Part shown: positions 54,163 through 63,546 of the stretch, piece by piece | Layout of the letters: every line of letters begins with the position of its first letter | How positions within the stretch are numbered: the first letter of the stretch is position 1 | Assembly (NCBI GenBank): GCA_031553535.1 | Contig: JAVBLM010000005.1 | Coordinates: forward strand, 19,719-83,718 | DNA length: 64,000 nucleotides | Origin: JAIROC01 sp031553535 | Lineage (GTDB): Bacteria > Bacteroidota > Bacteroidia > Bacteroidales > WCHB1-69 | Reading direction: 5' to 3' | The notes under the pieces: generated by a model | Databases searched by the model: none | What the model was told of the DNA's origin: nothing | Seen by the model: the letters and a program-made list of their open reading frames with translations, nothing else | Position numbers and translations under genes: made by a program

Positions 54163-56991
54163 ATGAATAGTAATAGTTTTACATCGCGTCACATAGGTAT
54201 TAAGCCGGAGGAAGTTGAAAAAATGCTTAAGGTTATTGGCATTTCATCGGTTGAAGAATTAATAGATCAAACTGTTCCTGCTAAGATTCGCTTGGATGCC
54301 CCTTTATCGTTGGATACTCCTATGAGTGAATATGAATACTTAAATCATATTCGTTCATTGGCAGTAAAAAATAAGATCTATCGTTCATATATCGGGATGG
54401 GTTTTTATAATACGGAATCCCCTGCGGTTATTTTACGGAATATATTGGAGAATCCGGGTTGGTATACCTCTTATACTCCTTATCAGGCTGAAATATCTCA
54501 GGGTCGTTTAGAGGCGCTCTTGAACTATCAGACAATGGTTTCGGAGTTGACAGCATTGCCATTAGCCAATTCGTCTTTACTTGATGAGGCTACGGCAGCA
54601 GCTGAGGTGATGTTTATGTTTTATAATTCCCGAGATCGGGAGAAACAAAAAAATGGAGCGAATAAGTTCTTTGTAGCTGAAAATCTATTCCCACAGACTA
54701 TTCATGTAATACAGACACGTTCTTCTGCATTAGGAATAGAGTTAATACTGGGTAAGTTTAATGAGTTTACATTTACTCCTGAAGTTTTTGGCGCTATTGT
54801 TCAATATCCTAATCAGTTTGGAGAAGTAAATGACTATAAAGATTTCGCATCAAAAGCAAAGGCAAATGGTAGTTTTGTTGCAGCATCATGTGATATTATG
54901 TCGTTAGCATTGTTGGTTCCTCCGGGAGAATGGGGTGCGGATTGTGCCGTTGGTTCTGTACAAAGATTTGGTTTGCCTATGGGATTTGGCGGGCCGGCTG
55001 CCGGTTTCTTTGCTTGTAAAGAGGATTTCAAACGTCAAATGCCCGGACGCATTATCGGTATTACGGTTGATGCACAGGGTAAGCGAGCATTACGTATGGC
55101 ATTACAAACTCGTGAACAACATATAAAACGTGAGAAAGCAACCTCTAATATTTGTACCGCATCTGCATTAATGGCCGTAATGTCAGGTTTTTATGCTGCA
55201 TATCATGGAGAAAAAGGTATTCGTAATATCGCTACCCGTATCCATGCTATGGCAGAGACGCTGAATGCGGAACTTGGAAAATTAGGCTATAAACAACACA
55301 ATAAGGTGTTTTTCGATACTTTGGCGATACAATGCCCTGTTAGGGTGGAGAAGATTCAACCTATCGCTTTAAAACATGAAATCAATTTCCGTTATATCTG
55401 TGAAGAATGCATAGGTATTAGTTTGGATGAAACCACAACCGTTAAAGACTTAAATGATATTTTAACCGTATTGGCAGAGGCAGTGGGAAAAACAGTTACA
55501 CCTGTTTTGAAAATAATGGAAATATCATCCATTCCTCAAAGCTTTAAACGTAAATCTTCGTATTTAACACATAAGGTATTTAATACATATCATAGCGAAA
55601 CGGAGATGATGCGCTATATGAAGATGTTGGAAATAAAAGATCTTGCTTTGAATAGAGCAATGATACCTTTGGGATCCTGTACGATGAAGCTTAATGCAGC
55701 AGCAGAAATGCTACCGCTAAGTTTTGCTCGTTTTCAGGCGATTCATCCGTTTGCTCCATCCGATCAGGCTGAAGGGTATTTAGAGTTGATCAGAAACCTG
55801 GAGAGAGATCTGGCGATTATTACGGGTTTTGCAGGTGTTTCCTTACAACCTCTTTCCGGAGCTTCGGGAGAGTATGCCGGTTTAATGGTTATTCGCGATT
55901 ATCAACATGCTCATGGTGATTCCCATCGGAATGTATGTCTGATACCTTCTTCTGCACATGGCACCAATCCTGCATCGGCTGCAATGGCGGGAATGAATAT
56001 TGTGATTGTTAAGGCTAATGAAAACGGTGAAGTTGATATTGAAGATTTAAGAGCCAAAGCTCAACAGTATAAAGATACGTTGTCTTGTATGATGATTACC
56101 TATCCGTCCACTCATGGAGTTTTTGAGGAATCTATATTGGATATTATTGATATTGTCCACCAAAATGGAGGGCTGGTATATATGGATGGTGCCAATATGA
56201 ATGCACAAGTGGGTTTGACCAATCCGGGATTTATGGGTGCAGATGTATGTCATTTGAACTTACATAAAACCTTTGCAATGCCTCATGGTGGGGGTGGTCC
56301 TGGTGTAGGCCCTATTGGCGTTACAGCCAAATTGGTTGATTTCTTACCTAATCATAGTGTTGTAAAAGTGGGAGGTAAGCAAGGTAGTGCCGTTTCCGGA
56401 ACACCATATGGTTATCCTATGCTATTGCCGATTACTTATGGATATATCAAAATGTTAGGTGAAGAAGGTTTAAGGAAATCCACTGAATATGCTATTTTGA
56501 ACGCAAACTACATGATGGCTCGTTTGAAAGATGCATATAAGATATTGTATACAGGAACCAAAGGGAGAGTGGCTCATGAAATGATTCTGGATTGCAATTC
56601 ATTTAGCTTGGTCGTGTCGGTAGGCGATATTGCAAAACGTTTGATGGATTATGGTTTCCATGCTCCAACCGTAGCATTTCCGGTTCATGGTACTTTAATG
56701 GTAGAACCGACCGAAAGCGAACCGCTTTCCGAAATAGATCGTTTATGTGATGCCCTTATTCAAATAAGAAAAGAAGTTGCAGAGATTGAGTCAGGAAAGG
56801 CAGAAAAAGATAATAACCTTATCAAAAATGCTCCTCATGCGATGTCTGTTATTTGTTCCGACGAATGGAATAGACCATATTCTCGTCAGGAAGCAGCATT
56901 TCCAATGCCCTATGCCGATAAGTACTGGCCGATGGTTTCCCGGGTGGATGATGCATACGGAGACAGGAACTTAATTACTTGCGTAGATTAG
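54163..56991 (+). CDS. gcvP: Glycine dehydrogenase (decarboxylating), P-protein
   Basis: 942 residues, both P-protein halves fused in one chain. N-terminal half begins FTSRHIGIKPEEVEKML; the C-terminal half has the PLP lysine in NLHKTFAMPHGGGGPG and GSAVSGTPYG. It decarboxylates glycine and loads the aminomethyl group onto the H-protein. gcvT, gcvH and lpd are not next to it. A terminator follows. Confidence 0.95.
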   Translation: MNSNSFTSRHIGIKPEEVEKMLKVIGISSVEELIDQTVPAKIRLDAPLSLDTPMSEYEYLNHIRSLAVKNKIYRSYIGMGFYNTESPAVILRNILENPGWYTSYTPYQAEISQGRLEALLNYQTMVSELTALPLANSSLLDEATAAAEVMFMFYNSRDREKQKNGANKFFVAENLFPQTIHVIQTRSSALGIELILGKFNEFTFTPEVFGAIVQYPNQFGEVNDYKDFASKAKANGSFVAASCDIMSLALLVPPGEWGADCAVGSVQRFGLPMGFGGPAAGFFACKEDFKRQMPGRIIGITVDAQGKRALRMALQTREQHIKREKATSNICTASALMAVMSGFYAAYHGEKGIRNIATRIHAMAETLNAELGKLGYKQHNKVFFDTLAIQCPVRVEKIQPIALKHEINFRYICEECIGISLDETTTVKDLNDILTVLAEAVGKTVTPVLKIMEISSIPQSFKRKSSYLTHKVFNTYHSETEMMRYMKMLEIKDLALNRAMIPLGSCTMKLNAAAEMLPLSFARFQAIHPFAPSDQAEGYLELIRNLERDLAIITGFAGVSLQPLSGASGEYAGLMVIRDYQHAHGDSHRNVCLIPSSAHGTNPASAAMAGMNIVIVKANENGEVDIEDLRAKAQQYKDTLSCMMITYPSTHGVFEESILDIIDIVHQNGGLVYMDGANMNAQVGLTNPGFMGADVCHLNLHKTFAMPHGGGGPGVGPIGVTAKLVDFLPNHSVVKVGGKQGSAVSGTPYGYPMLLPITYGYIKMLGEEGLRKSTEYAILNANYMMARLKDAYKILYTGTKGRVAHEMILDCNSFSLVVSVGDIAKRLMDYGFHAPTVAFPVHGTLMVEPTESEPLSEIDRLCDALIQIRKEVAEIESGKAEKDNNLIKNAPHAMSVICSDEWNRPYSRQEAAFPMPYADKYWPMVSRVDDAYGDRNLITCVD

Positions 56992-57010
56992 ATTGATATA
57001 TAGAAAATAG

Positions 57011-57045
57011 AAGTAGGTTGTCCTTTTGATAACCTACTTTTTTAT
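57011..57045 (+). terminator. Rho-independent terminator after gcvP
   Basis: Stem AAGTAGGTT/AACCTACTT (57011-57019, 57031-57039) followed by Ts. Confidence 0.82.
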
Positions 57046-57107
57046 TTAAAGTTAATTCGACATCGAATTTTCTCTATAAAATCATAAATGAATAAACTTT
57101 GAAAGGT

Positions 57108-57115
57108 TAATTTTG
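57108..57115 (+). promoter_or_regulatory. -7 element upstream of the AsmA-like gene
   Basis: TAATTTTG, 45 bases before the start codon at 57161. Confidence 0.45.
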
Positions 57116-57160
57116 TTTAGTTTTAAGATAATGTTTATATGATTATTATAAAGGATTAAA

Positions 57161-58930
57161 ATGGCAAAATTGAAGAAAAAAGTATGGCTGATTATTTCTA
57201 GTATTTTTTTATCCTTATTATTACTTATATTTATTATAGGGTGGTATATAGTTAATAATATAGAAGATAAGGTACGTGATTTTCTTGTTGCTAAAGTAAA
57301 TACAGAAACAGAAGGGCTTTATCATTTGGATATCGACAAAATCCGTATTAAGTTTATAGATAAGATTATTCGTTTTGAACGTGTTACTCTTTATTGTGAT
57401 ACAACTGTTCTGAACAAAATACAACAACAAAAGCATCCTAAGTTTATTTATGATGTCGATGTTAAGGCAATCAATTTAGAGGTTGCCAGTATCAAAGAGA
57501 TCTATAAAGAGAAGAAGCTGCGCGTCAATCGATTTGAGCTTGGTCAACCCCGGATAATAGTATACAAACAAGATATATCTTCGTATACGACAGATACGAC
57601 ACACCGGTCTGAGGAAAATAACACACCATTACCTTCTTTCCTGTATGGATTAACATTAAAAGAAGTTGCCATTACGAATGGTAGTTATTTTTTTGATGCC
57701 CGGAAAGATAAAGATTCTGTTTTTTATGTCATAGAAGATTGTAACGTAAAAATTACAAATTTATCAATCGATTCATCATTTAATCTAAAGAAATCTCTTC
57801 CTCATTACGATGACTTTGAATTGTCATTAGGGCATTTAAGATATGAATTTTCGAATTATATGTTTGATGTAAACAATGTGTCACTGAATTTAAAAGATTC
57901 ATTATTACATGTAGATTCTTTGTTTGTTATTCCCAAATATAGTAAACATACCTTTGCTTACAAAACAAAGATTCCTTTCAGAGTGGAATTAACATGTGAG
58001 AATATTAATGTTTTCAAGTTTGATTTCGGTGCTATTGCCTATCAAAAAATGATAAAAGCCGATAGTGTTAGCATAGGGAATATTGCTGTATATAATTATA
58101 AGAATAAAAATGTTCCTCCTACACCTATAGTTAAACCATTGTTCCATCAAATAATACAACAACTTCCGATGAAAATAGATATTCCTGTTGTAGAGATAAA
58201 GGCAGGGAATGTAATACATGAAGAGTTGGCTATAAATAGATATAAATCAGGCTACATTGCTTTTAACGGTATAAGCGGGACTATTAAGGGATTGACGAAT
58301 ATTGTTCAGGATAAAAATCAGTATATTAAGGTATTTGTTCATGCGACCTTTATGAAAAGCGGGAAAATAAATGCTGAATTTCATTTGCCTGTAGATCCCC
58401 AAAATCAACGATTTACTCTTACCGGAAAAGCAACCGATTTGAACATGAAAGAAATAAATACCATGATAGAACCGATAGCTCACCTTAGCGTGCAATCGGG
58501 TAAAGTTAATGAATTGAATTTTAACCTCAAAGGAAATAACAAAACGGCTTCTGTTGAGATGTTGTTGCTATATAATGATTTGGAAGTAGCAGTGCTCACT
58601 TCCGATAATTTACGCAAAAGATGGTTGTTATCGGAACTGGCCAATAATTTAATTTTGATCAAAGACAATCCGAAAGAAAAACAAAAAAACAGGATTGCTG
58701 TTGGTTCGGCAAACCGCAACCTTTATCTTTCCCATTTCAATTTTTTATGGATCACATTATTTGAAGGACTTAAAGAGTCTGTTGGTTTTACAAATCAGAA
58801 ACAACAAATGGTAACGACGATGCTCAATAAGAAAAACAAACAGGGATCAGATAAGAAGATTAGAAAACAATATAAAAAGGCAAAGTCTGATTCTTTAAAT
58901 CCGGATAAGGCTTTTGTAAAGAAGAAATAG
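57161..58930 (+). CDS. Membrane-anchored AsmA/DUF748-like envelope protein
   Basis: 589 residues. One N-terminal membrane segment (about 9-32) precedes a long periplasmic part made mainly of repeated beta strands, with a basic C-terminal tail (KKNKQGSDKKIRKQYKKAKS). The plan resembles AsmA/TamB or DUF748 proteins thought to bridge the periplasm for lipid transport, but no domain signature is decisive. Own promoter. Assignment tentative. Confidence 0.6.
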   Translation: MAKLKKKVWLIISSIFLSLLLLIFIIGWYIVNNIEDKVRDFLVAKVNTETEGLYHLDIDKIRIKFIDKIIRFERVTLYCDTTVLNKIQQQKHPKFIYDVDVKAINLEVASIKEIYKEKKLRVNRFELGQPRIIVYKQDISSYTTDTTHRSEENNTPLPSFLYGLTLKEVAITNGSYFFDARKDKDSVFYVIEDCNVKITNLSIDSSFNLKKSLPHYDDFELSLGHLRYEFSNYMFDVNNVSLNLKDSLLHVDSLFVIPKYSKHTFAYKTKIPFRVELTCENINVFKFDFGAIAYQKMIKADSVSIGNIAVYNYKNKNVPPTPIVKPLFHQIIQQLPMKIDIPVVEIKAGNVIHEELAINRYKSGYIAFNGISGTIKGLTNIVQDKNQYIKVFVHATFMKSGKINAEFHLPVDPQNQRFTLTGKATDLNMKEINTMIEPIAHLSVQSGKVNELNFNLKGNNKTASVEMLLLYNDLEVAVLTSDNLRKRWLLSELANNLILIKDNPKEKQKNRIAVGSANRNLYLSHFNFLWITLFEGLKESVGFTNQKQQMVTTMLNKKNKQGSDKKIRKQYKKAKSDSLNPDKAFVKKK

Positions 58931-58952
58931 ATTAATATATAAAGCTTGATAA

Positions 58953-59129
58953 TATTCTGCCGTGTTGGGTAATATTGAGTTATCCCTGGCAAAAGAACAT
59001 ATATATTCTGTGTACGATCTGAATATAACCTCCTAAAACAGGACATTTGATATCCATAACTATCCGGCAGGCTTTTATGTTATTACACTTGTCTGCGATG
59101 GCGAAATATACCTTGACACACTTTATTGA
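58953..59129 (+). pseudogene. Remnant of a T9SS type A C-terminal sorting domain
   Basis: In one + strand frame the sequence reads NIELSLAKEHIYSVYDLNIT, a TAA stop at 59034-59036, then TFDIHNYPAGFYVITLVCDG and EIYLDTLY followed by TGA. FDIHNYPAGFYVITL is the typical closing strand pair of type IX secretion sorting domains. The rest of the gene is missing upstream and the frame carries a stop, so this is a decayed 3' end. Confidence 0.6.
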
Positions 59130-59159
59130 ATAGACCCACACACTTTATTGAATAGACCC
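59117..59159. repeat. 22-bp direct duplication
   Basis: CACACTTTATTGAATAGACC occurs twice, 22 bases apart. CACACTTTGGAC at 59512 on the far side of array C resembles its start. Confidence 0.75.
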
Positions 59160-59511
59160 GAAAGTATTCCCGGAAATAGGCCGACAGTTGTCGGAAAGGA
59201 CTCAGAAACTTCTGAAAGTATGTCAGGAGTTTCTGGGAAGGTATCGGGAAAGTCCGAAAGTATGCCCGGAGTTGCTGAGGCGGTATCGGGAACCTCCGAA
59301 ACCATGCCTGATGTTTCTGGGAAGGGTTCGGGAACGTCCGAAGGTATGTCCGGAGTTGCTGGGGTGGTGTCGGGAACCTCCGAAACCATGTCCGCCATTG
59401 CTGGGGTGGGTTCGGGAACCTCCGGCGCTTATTGGAAGAAAAAATATCCCCCGCAGGGAAAAAAACAAGGGAGTGAAAATTCCCTTTATAAGGGATCGGA
59501 AAATTTCCAGA
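59160..59511. repeat. 42-bp hairpin tandem array C
   Basis: Register points at 59160, 59202, 59244, 59286, 59328, 59370, 59412, 59454 and 59496, all 42 bases apart. Most units hold TCGGGAACCTCCGA (stem TCGG/CCGA). Others replace both arms together, as in TCAGAAACTTCTGA (59202) and TCGGAAAATTTCC (59496); the 59160 unit has CCGACAGTTGTCGG. Confidence 0.88.
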
Positions 59512-59549
59512 CACACTTTGGACGGTATTATTAATGATGTTCTTATATA

Positions 59550-60005
59550 TTATTGAACGATGAATACCACTGTGTCGGTCTCTGATATTTTGGGTACTAA
59601 AACCCAATTCATACTTTTTGCAAGCATTTTACATGATCCGCACTGATATATTTTTATATTGTAATATGTCTTTTTTCCTTCTTCATTTTTCGTGACATTT
59701 CTATCGAAATATACATCACATCCTTGTCCTGCTGCATACCTTCCCAACAAAGTATATTCTTGAAAGTTTATACTGTCGTATGTACTTCCTCCATCAAAAC
59801 TTACCTCAAGATCGAATACGTTTTGCGAGTCGGCTTGAATTACATATATATTATCATCCCTTACTATTTCAGAAAAAGGCTCCTTTATTAATGCATTTGC
59901 TATAATTTCACCTGTACCGCTATGAGAGGATTCCTTGCATTTCTTCTCACAGCCAAGACAAATCATTATTAATACAATAGAAAACAATAAGATTCTTGTG
60001 TTCAT
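59550..60005 (-). CDS. Small lipoprotein, function unknown
   Basis: 151 residues. Lipobox LGC (Cys at about 19) is followed by KKCKE and a mature beta-rich domain with paired cysteines (GQGC ... YQCGSCK). Not recognised. Alone, next to array C; the gene downstream on the same strand is a remnant-bearing intergenic region. Confidence 0.65.
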   Translation of the reverse strand: MNTRILLFSIVLIMICLGCEKKCKESSHSGTGEIIANALIKEPFSEIVRDDNIYVIQADSQNVFDLEVSFDGGSTYDSINFQEYTLLGRYAAGQGCDVYFDRNVTKNEEGKKTYYNIKIYQCGSCKMLAKSMNWVLVPKISETDTVVFIVQ

Positions 60006-60064
60006 TATTATTTATGTTTTACTTGCAAAAATATATAAATAATTTAGATGGTAATTCCATAAAG

Positions 60065-60433
60065 TTATTTTTTAAACACAAAATATACAGCCAGTATCAG
60101 GAAAATAAATCCTATAATATGATTGGTTTTAATTGTTTCGTTTTTAAATGCAAAGAATGTAAATACCATAAAAACAGCGAGGGTGATCACTTCCTGCAAT
60201 ACTTTTAATTCAACCAGGCTGAAAGGGCCCCCATTTCCCTTAAATCCTATTTTATTGGCAGGAACCTGAAAACAATACTCAAAAAAAGCAATTCCCCAGC
60301 TGATGAGTATGATCGAAAACAAACCGAGTTTACTGAACCATTTCCATTCGGCAAACTTTAAATGCCCATACCAGGCCAGTATCATAAAGGAATTAGATAT
60401 AATTAAAAGTGAAATAGTTAATAATTGTTTCAT
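60065..60433 (-). CDS. DUF486 small membrane protein
   Basis: 122 residues, four membrane segments. Carries the DUF486 core AWYGHLKF, WGIAFFEYCFQVPANKIG and FSLVELKVLQEVITL. Related to small DMT-type transporters; substrate unknown. Confidence 0.85.
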   Translation of the reverse strand: MKQLLTISLLIISNSFMILAWYGHLKFAEWKWFSKLGLFSIILISWGIAFFEYCFQVPANKIGFKGNGGPFSLVELKVLQEVITLAVFMVFTFFAFKNETIKTNHIIGFIFLILAVYFVFKK

Positions 60434-60479
60434 TTAATAATCTTATATGATGAAAATAATAATTGGTTAATGTTCAAAA

Positions 60480-61196
60480 TTACTTGGCAGAATTATGACT
60501 TTTTTCTATTTGTTCTAATATATCGTTCATCATTTCTATTTGGACTTTTTGAACTTCCATCAATTCTTGTTGTTGGTGGATGATAAGATGATCTATTTTT
60601 TCATGTAAACCTCTGATTTCTATTTCGGATTTTAAATTGATCATGTAGTCTTTTTTCGATCTTTCCCGGTCTTTTTCCTCTTGTCTGTTTTGGCTCATCA
60701 TAATTACAGGTGCTTGGAGTGCTGCGAGGCAGGACAATAGTAAATTTAATAAGATGAATGGATAGGGATCAAATCCTTTATTTAAAAACCAGAATGCATT
60801 AATTCCGATCCAGATAAGGATAAAAGCCATAAAAGAAATAATAAATCGCCAACTACCGCCAAAAATAGCCACTTTGTCGGCCACTTTTTGACCAACAGTC
60901 ATTACCTTATCATTATCATCAACCTCTATCTTATCAGATAAGGTAGTATTGTCCGAGATGGATTTGATAACTGTTTTTTCAAGATAAGAAACTTCACCTA
61001 TTTGTTTATTAACTACATCGGAAATATATTTTCTACGATAATGGTTAAGCTCACTTGTTGCTAAATAGCTATCCTGTGTAAAATCAGGATAATCTTTTTG
61101 TATCAGATCGAGAATGGATTTTCGAACTGAATTGGCGGAGACTTTATCCGGCTCAGGAAATCTTTTTTGAGATATGTCGCTTTTAAAAGTTTTCAT
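60480..61196 (-). CDS. DUF1003 membrane protein
   Basis: 238 residues. A soluble N-terminal half is followed by two membrane segments (about 112-135 and 143-165) with the DUF1003 pattern GSWRFIISFMAFILIWIGIN and FDPYPFILLNLLLSCLAALQAPVIMMSQNRQ. A charged coiled-coil tail (about 170-238) follows. Function unknown. Confidence 0.85.
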   Translation of the reverse strand: MKTFKSDISQKRFPEPDKVSANSVRKSILDLIQKDYPDFTQDSYLATSELNHYRRKYISDVVNKQIGEVSYLEKTVIKSISDNTTLSDKIEVDDNDKVMTVGQKVADKVAIFGGSWRFIISFMAFILIWIGINAFWFLNKGFDPYPFILLNLLLSCLAALQAPVIMMSQNRQEEKDRERSKKDYMINLKSEIEIRGLHEKIDHLIIHQQQELMEVQKVQIEMMNDILEQIEKSHNSAK

Positions 61197-61301
61197 TTTA
61201 CTTTTTATTCATTAAAACATATATTATGCTTCATTGTTCTATGAAAATAGAAATAGATAATAACTATAAGTAAGGTTAAATTCTATAAATTAAAAAGATC
61301 A

Positions 61302-61763
61302 TTATATCACAGAAAGATAAATATCCACTTCTGCATTTTGTGGATCTTTCGATTTTTCTCCGTATACATCAAAATCGGCGATATAACTTCTGTTTATATT
61401 GGATTGCCAGATTTGACTCCATACGTCTCCTACACAATCAGGGATCTTCCCGATAGCTTTATAATGCCGGTATTTTGTTTTCGGGATTTTTCTGCCGATG
61501 AATCCTTCAGGGATCTTGTCCAATGAATTTACCTTGCATCCTAAAATCGTCAGGTATTCTCCTGTGAAATCCGTTTCATAATCCGTATATATGCAGAATA
61601 TTTCACTGCTTTTCAGGTTTGGAATCTGTGATATCAGGTTTTGTGCCATAAATTGGCCCCATAGCTCACCGATATCTTTTTGCGATTTCCCTTCTTTATT
61701 GATTGTTTTAATGGTAATTCCGATTATGGAAAATTCTTCTATTTCAACAATGTTATACTCCAT
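61302..61763 (-). CDS. GyrI-like effector-binding domain protein
   Basis: 153 residues, a stand-alone GyrI/BmrR-type small-molecule-binding domain (IGITIKTINKEG at the start, then YTDYETDFTGEYLTILGC and the IWQSNINRSYIADFDVYG end). No DNA-binding domain is attached. May sequester a ligand or act as a cyclopropanoid hydrolase, as some relatives do; not decidable here. Confidence 0.78.
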   Translation of the reverse strand: MEYNIVEIEEFSIIGITIKTINKEGKSQKDIGELWGQFMAQNLISQIPNLKSSEIFCIYTDYETDFTGEYLTILGCKVNSLDKIPEGFIGRKIPKTKYRHYKAIGKIPDCVGDVWSQIWQSNINRSYIADFDVYGEKSKDPQNAEVDIYLSVI

Positions 61764-62033
61764 TTTATTATATTTTATTCCAGATTTATAGATTTTTATT
61801 ATTGAATGGAAAATGCCTTTCTTTCATATCTTTGAAACGTGTGATATTAGATGCTGCCCGAAAAAATATCAGCATAGAACTTAGATGCCTCTTCTGTCTG
61901 AGCGTTAAATATTATTTTTGCAAAGATATTAGATAAAATGACAACAATATATCCGTAAGAAATTATTTTTTTGAATACATCACGGATGTTAAGCTGATCT
62001 TTTTTATATCCGGACTGTTTTATATAAAAGTAG

Positions 62034-62041
62034 TATCTTTG
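62034..62041 (+). promoter_or_regulatory. -7 element of the T9SS cargo gene
   Basis: TATCTTTG, 45 bases before the start codon at 62087. Confidence 0.5.
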
Positions 62042-62086
62042 CATACTTATAGTTCAAAATGTTAATTATTTAAACTTTAAAACATT

Positions 62087-62923
62087 ATGAAAAGGTTTTT
62101 TATTAGTCTTTCTTTTGTGTTTTTTATGTTGTCCATATCTGCTCAAAGTATTTCTATGATGCAGAACCTTGATTTTGAATCGGATTGGTATTCGATTCCC
62201 TTTACGAGTTTTTTAGGTAAACAAGTTAGGGGATGGTATGTCCTTTCTGCAGAACCGGAAAAACAACAGTCAAAGGATGCGCAACATGGTCTTTATGCAG
62301 TTCGCTTGGCACCGGGATTAGTATATCTGGGACTAAATGAACAGTTCTTTATTAATGGTTCATTACTGGGTTCGGATGCTATTGAAAGAATACCGGAGTC
62401 TATGAGTTTTTATGTAAAAGGGTTTTTACAGGAAAACGATAGTGCTTACGTTTCGGTTGAATTGCTGAAAAATGGAGAAGAACTTTATTATACATGCGTG
62501 GAGTTGGAAGAATCGAACCTAACGGATAAGTATCAAAAAATTACAGTTGATATTGGGTATGAAGAGGCAATTCAACCTGATACCATAATTGTTCTTATAT
62601 CATGTGGGACTGCATTAGGTAATATAGAAGGTAGCTATATGTATGTTGACAATATGGAATTCACTTATAAGGTTAATATCACGGATTATAATGAAAATAA
62701 AAGTAAGGTAAGAATATATCCCAATCCCTCCAATGGACAGGTCTATATAAGCGCTCCACAAAATGCAGGGATCCGGATTTATGATATCTCCGGAAAAATG
62801 ATAGAAAATCGAATAAACATAGACGCAGATTCTGTTCTGGACTTAACCTTATCTTCGGGAATGTATTTTGTCCAGATTCAAACAGGGGACAATATTACTA
62901 CCAAGAAGTTAATCATTCAATAA
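62087..62923 (+). CDS. T9SS type A sorting-domain protein
   Basis: 278 residues. A signal peptide (ending SISAQ) precedes a beta-sandwich, carbohydrate-binding-like region (about 22-195) and a C-terminal type IX secretion domain (about 205-278: VRIYPNPSNGQVYI, IRIYDISGKMI, LSSGMYFVQI, KKLIIQ). Secreted across the outer membrane by the type IX system. Ligand unknown. Confidence 0.85.
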   Translation: MKRFFISLSFVFFMLSISAQSISMMQNLDFESDWYSIPFTSFLGKQVRGWYVLSAEPEKQQSKDAQHGLYAVRLAPGLVYLGLNEQFFINGSLLGSDAIERIPESMSFYVKGFLQENDSAYVSVELLKNGEELYYTCVELEESNLTDKYQKITVDIGYEEAIQPDTIIVLISCGTALGNIEGSYMYVDNMEFTYKVNITDYNENKSKVRIYPNPSNGQVYISAPQNAGIRIYDISGKMIENRINIDADSVLDLTLSSGMYFVQIQTGDNITTKKLIIQ

Positions 62924-63055
62924 TGATTTGAGGATTTCCGTGTGATGGATATTGAATATCACGTAAGTAACTTATCTTGAAAAATGCTTTATTAATTGTT
63001 TATTCCTACTTGAACAAATACTTGATTAAAAGTGTTTTTGTATTATATTTTTTGT

Positions 63056-63063
63056 TAATTTTG
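63056..63063 (+). promoter_or_regulatory. -7 element upstream of the 63084 gene
   Basis: TAATTTTG, 21 bases before the start codon. Confidence 0.4.
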
Positions 63064-63083
63064 TATTTATTAATAACATAATA

Positions 63084-63449
63084 ATGAAAAAAGGAGCGGT
63101 TGTTTCGTTCTGTATTATTGCAGTTGCTCTTCTTTTAAGAAGTTTTAGCTACGCAGAGATAAAGAAGATAGAGAAGGATGATTATTTCATTACTTCAGTG
63201 AAAGAATTATGTGTTATTAGTGATATCTCCATATACGGTTTATTTGCAATAGAGGAACCACCGTTGTTGTTATATAGTGGGCCTGTTAAAATATCGTGTA
63301 TCAAATATACAAGGAAATTTGAGAAACTAACCGTGCAAAACCGGTTATTTGAAAATCTTTCTTTCCAATCCGAATTGTATAGGAGTTTATATTATTCAAG
63401 TATATTACGCTATCGGAACCATGTTGTGTTTCAGCGTTTCAATATTTGA
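63084..63449 (+). CDS. Small exported protein, function unknown
   Basis: 121 residues with a signal peptide or membrane anchor (ending SFSYAE, about residue 25). No recognised domain. Next genes on the same strand belong to a sodium-translocating decarboxylase operon; whether this gene belongs to it is unclear. Confidence 0.5.
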   Translation: MKKGAVVSFCIIAVALLLRSFSYAEIKKIEKDDYFITSVKELCVISDISIYGLFAIEEPPLLLYSGPVKISCIKYTRKFEKLTVQNRLFENLSFQSELYRSLYYSSILRYRNHVVFQRFNI

Positions 63450-63546
63450 TTTTAGACATTTCAATTTTTTAGTTCTTATTCTTGGGCGGTTTGTGTTTAT
63501 TACACGAAGATGCCGGGTTTTATTTTACGTATTAAAATTGTTTATT

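Larger units (their letters stand above)
58931..59549. other. Repeat-rich region with a gene remnant
   Basis: Contains a broken T9SS sorting-domain remnant (58953-59129), a 22-bp direct duplication (59117-59137 and 59139-59159) and the 42-bp array C (59160-59511). Open frames across array C on both strands are repeat-derived. Confidence 0.75.

Noticed and set aside
59123..59607. Ser/Gly/Pro-rich open frames on both strands around array C
   Set aside because: Repeat-derived; open in several frames at once because of the 42-bp unit.
61847..62044. 65-codon minus-strand open frame
   Set aside because: No recognisable domain, low-complexity hydrophobic and basic content, and it overlaps the promoter region of the T9SS cargo gene.
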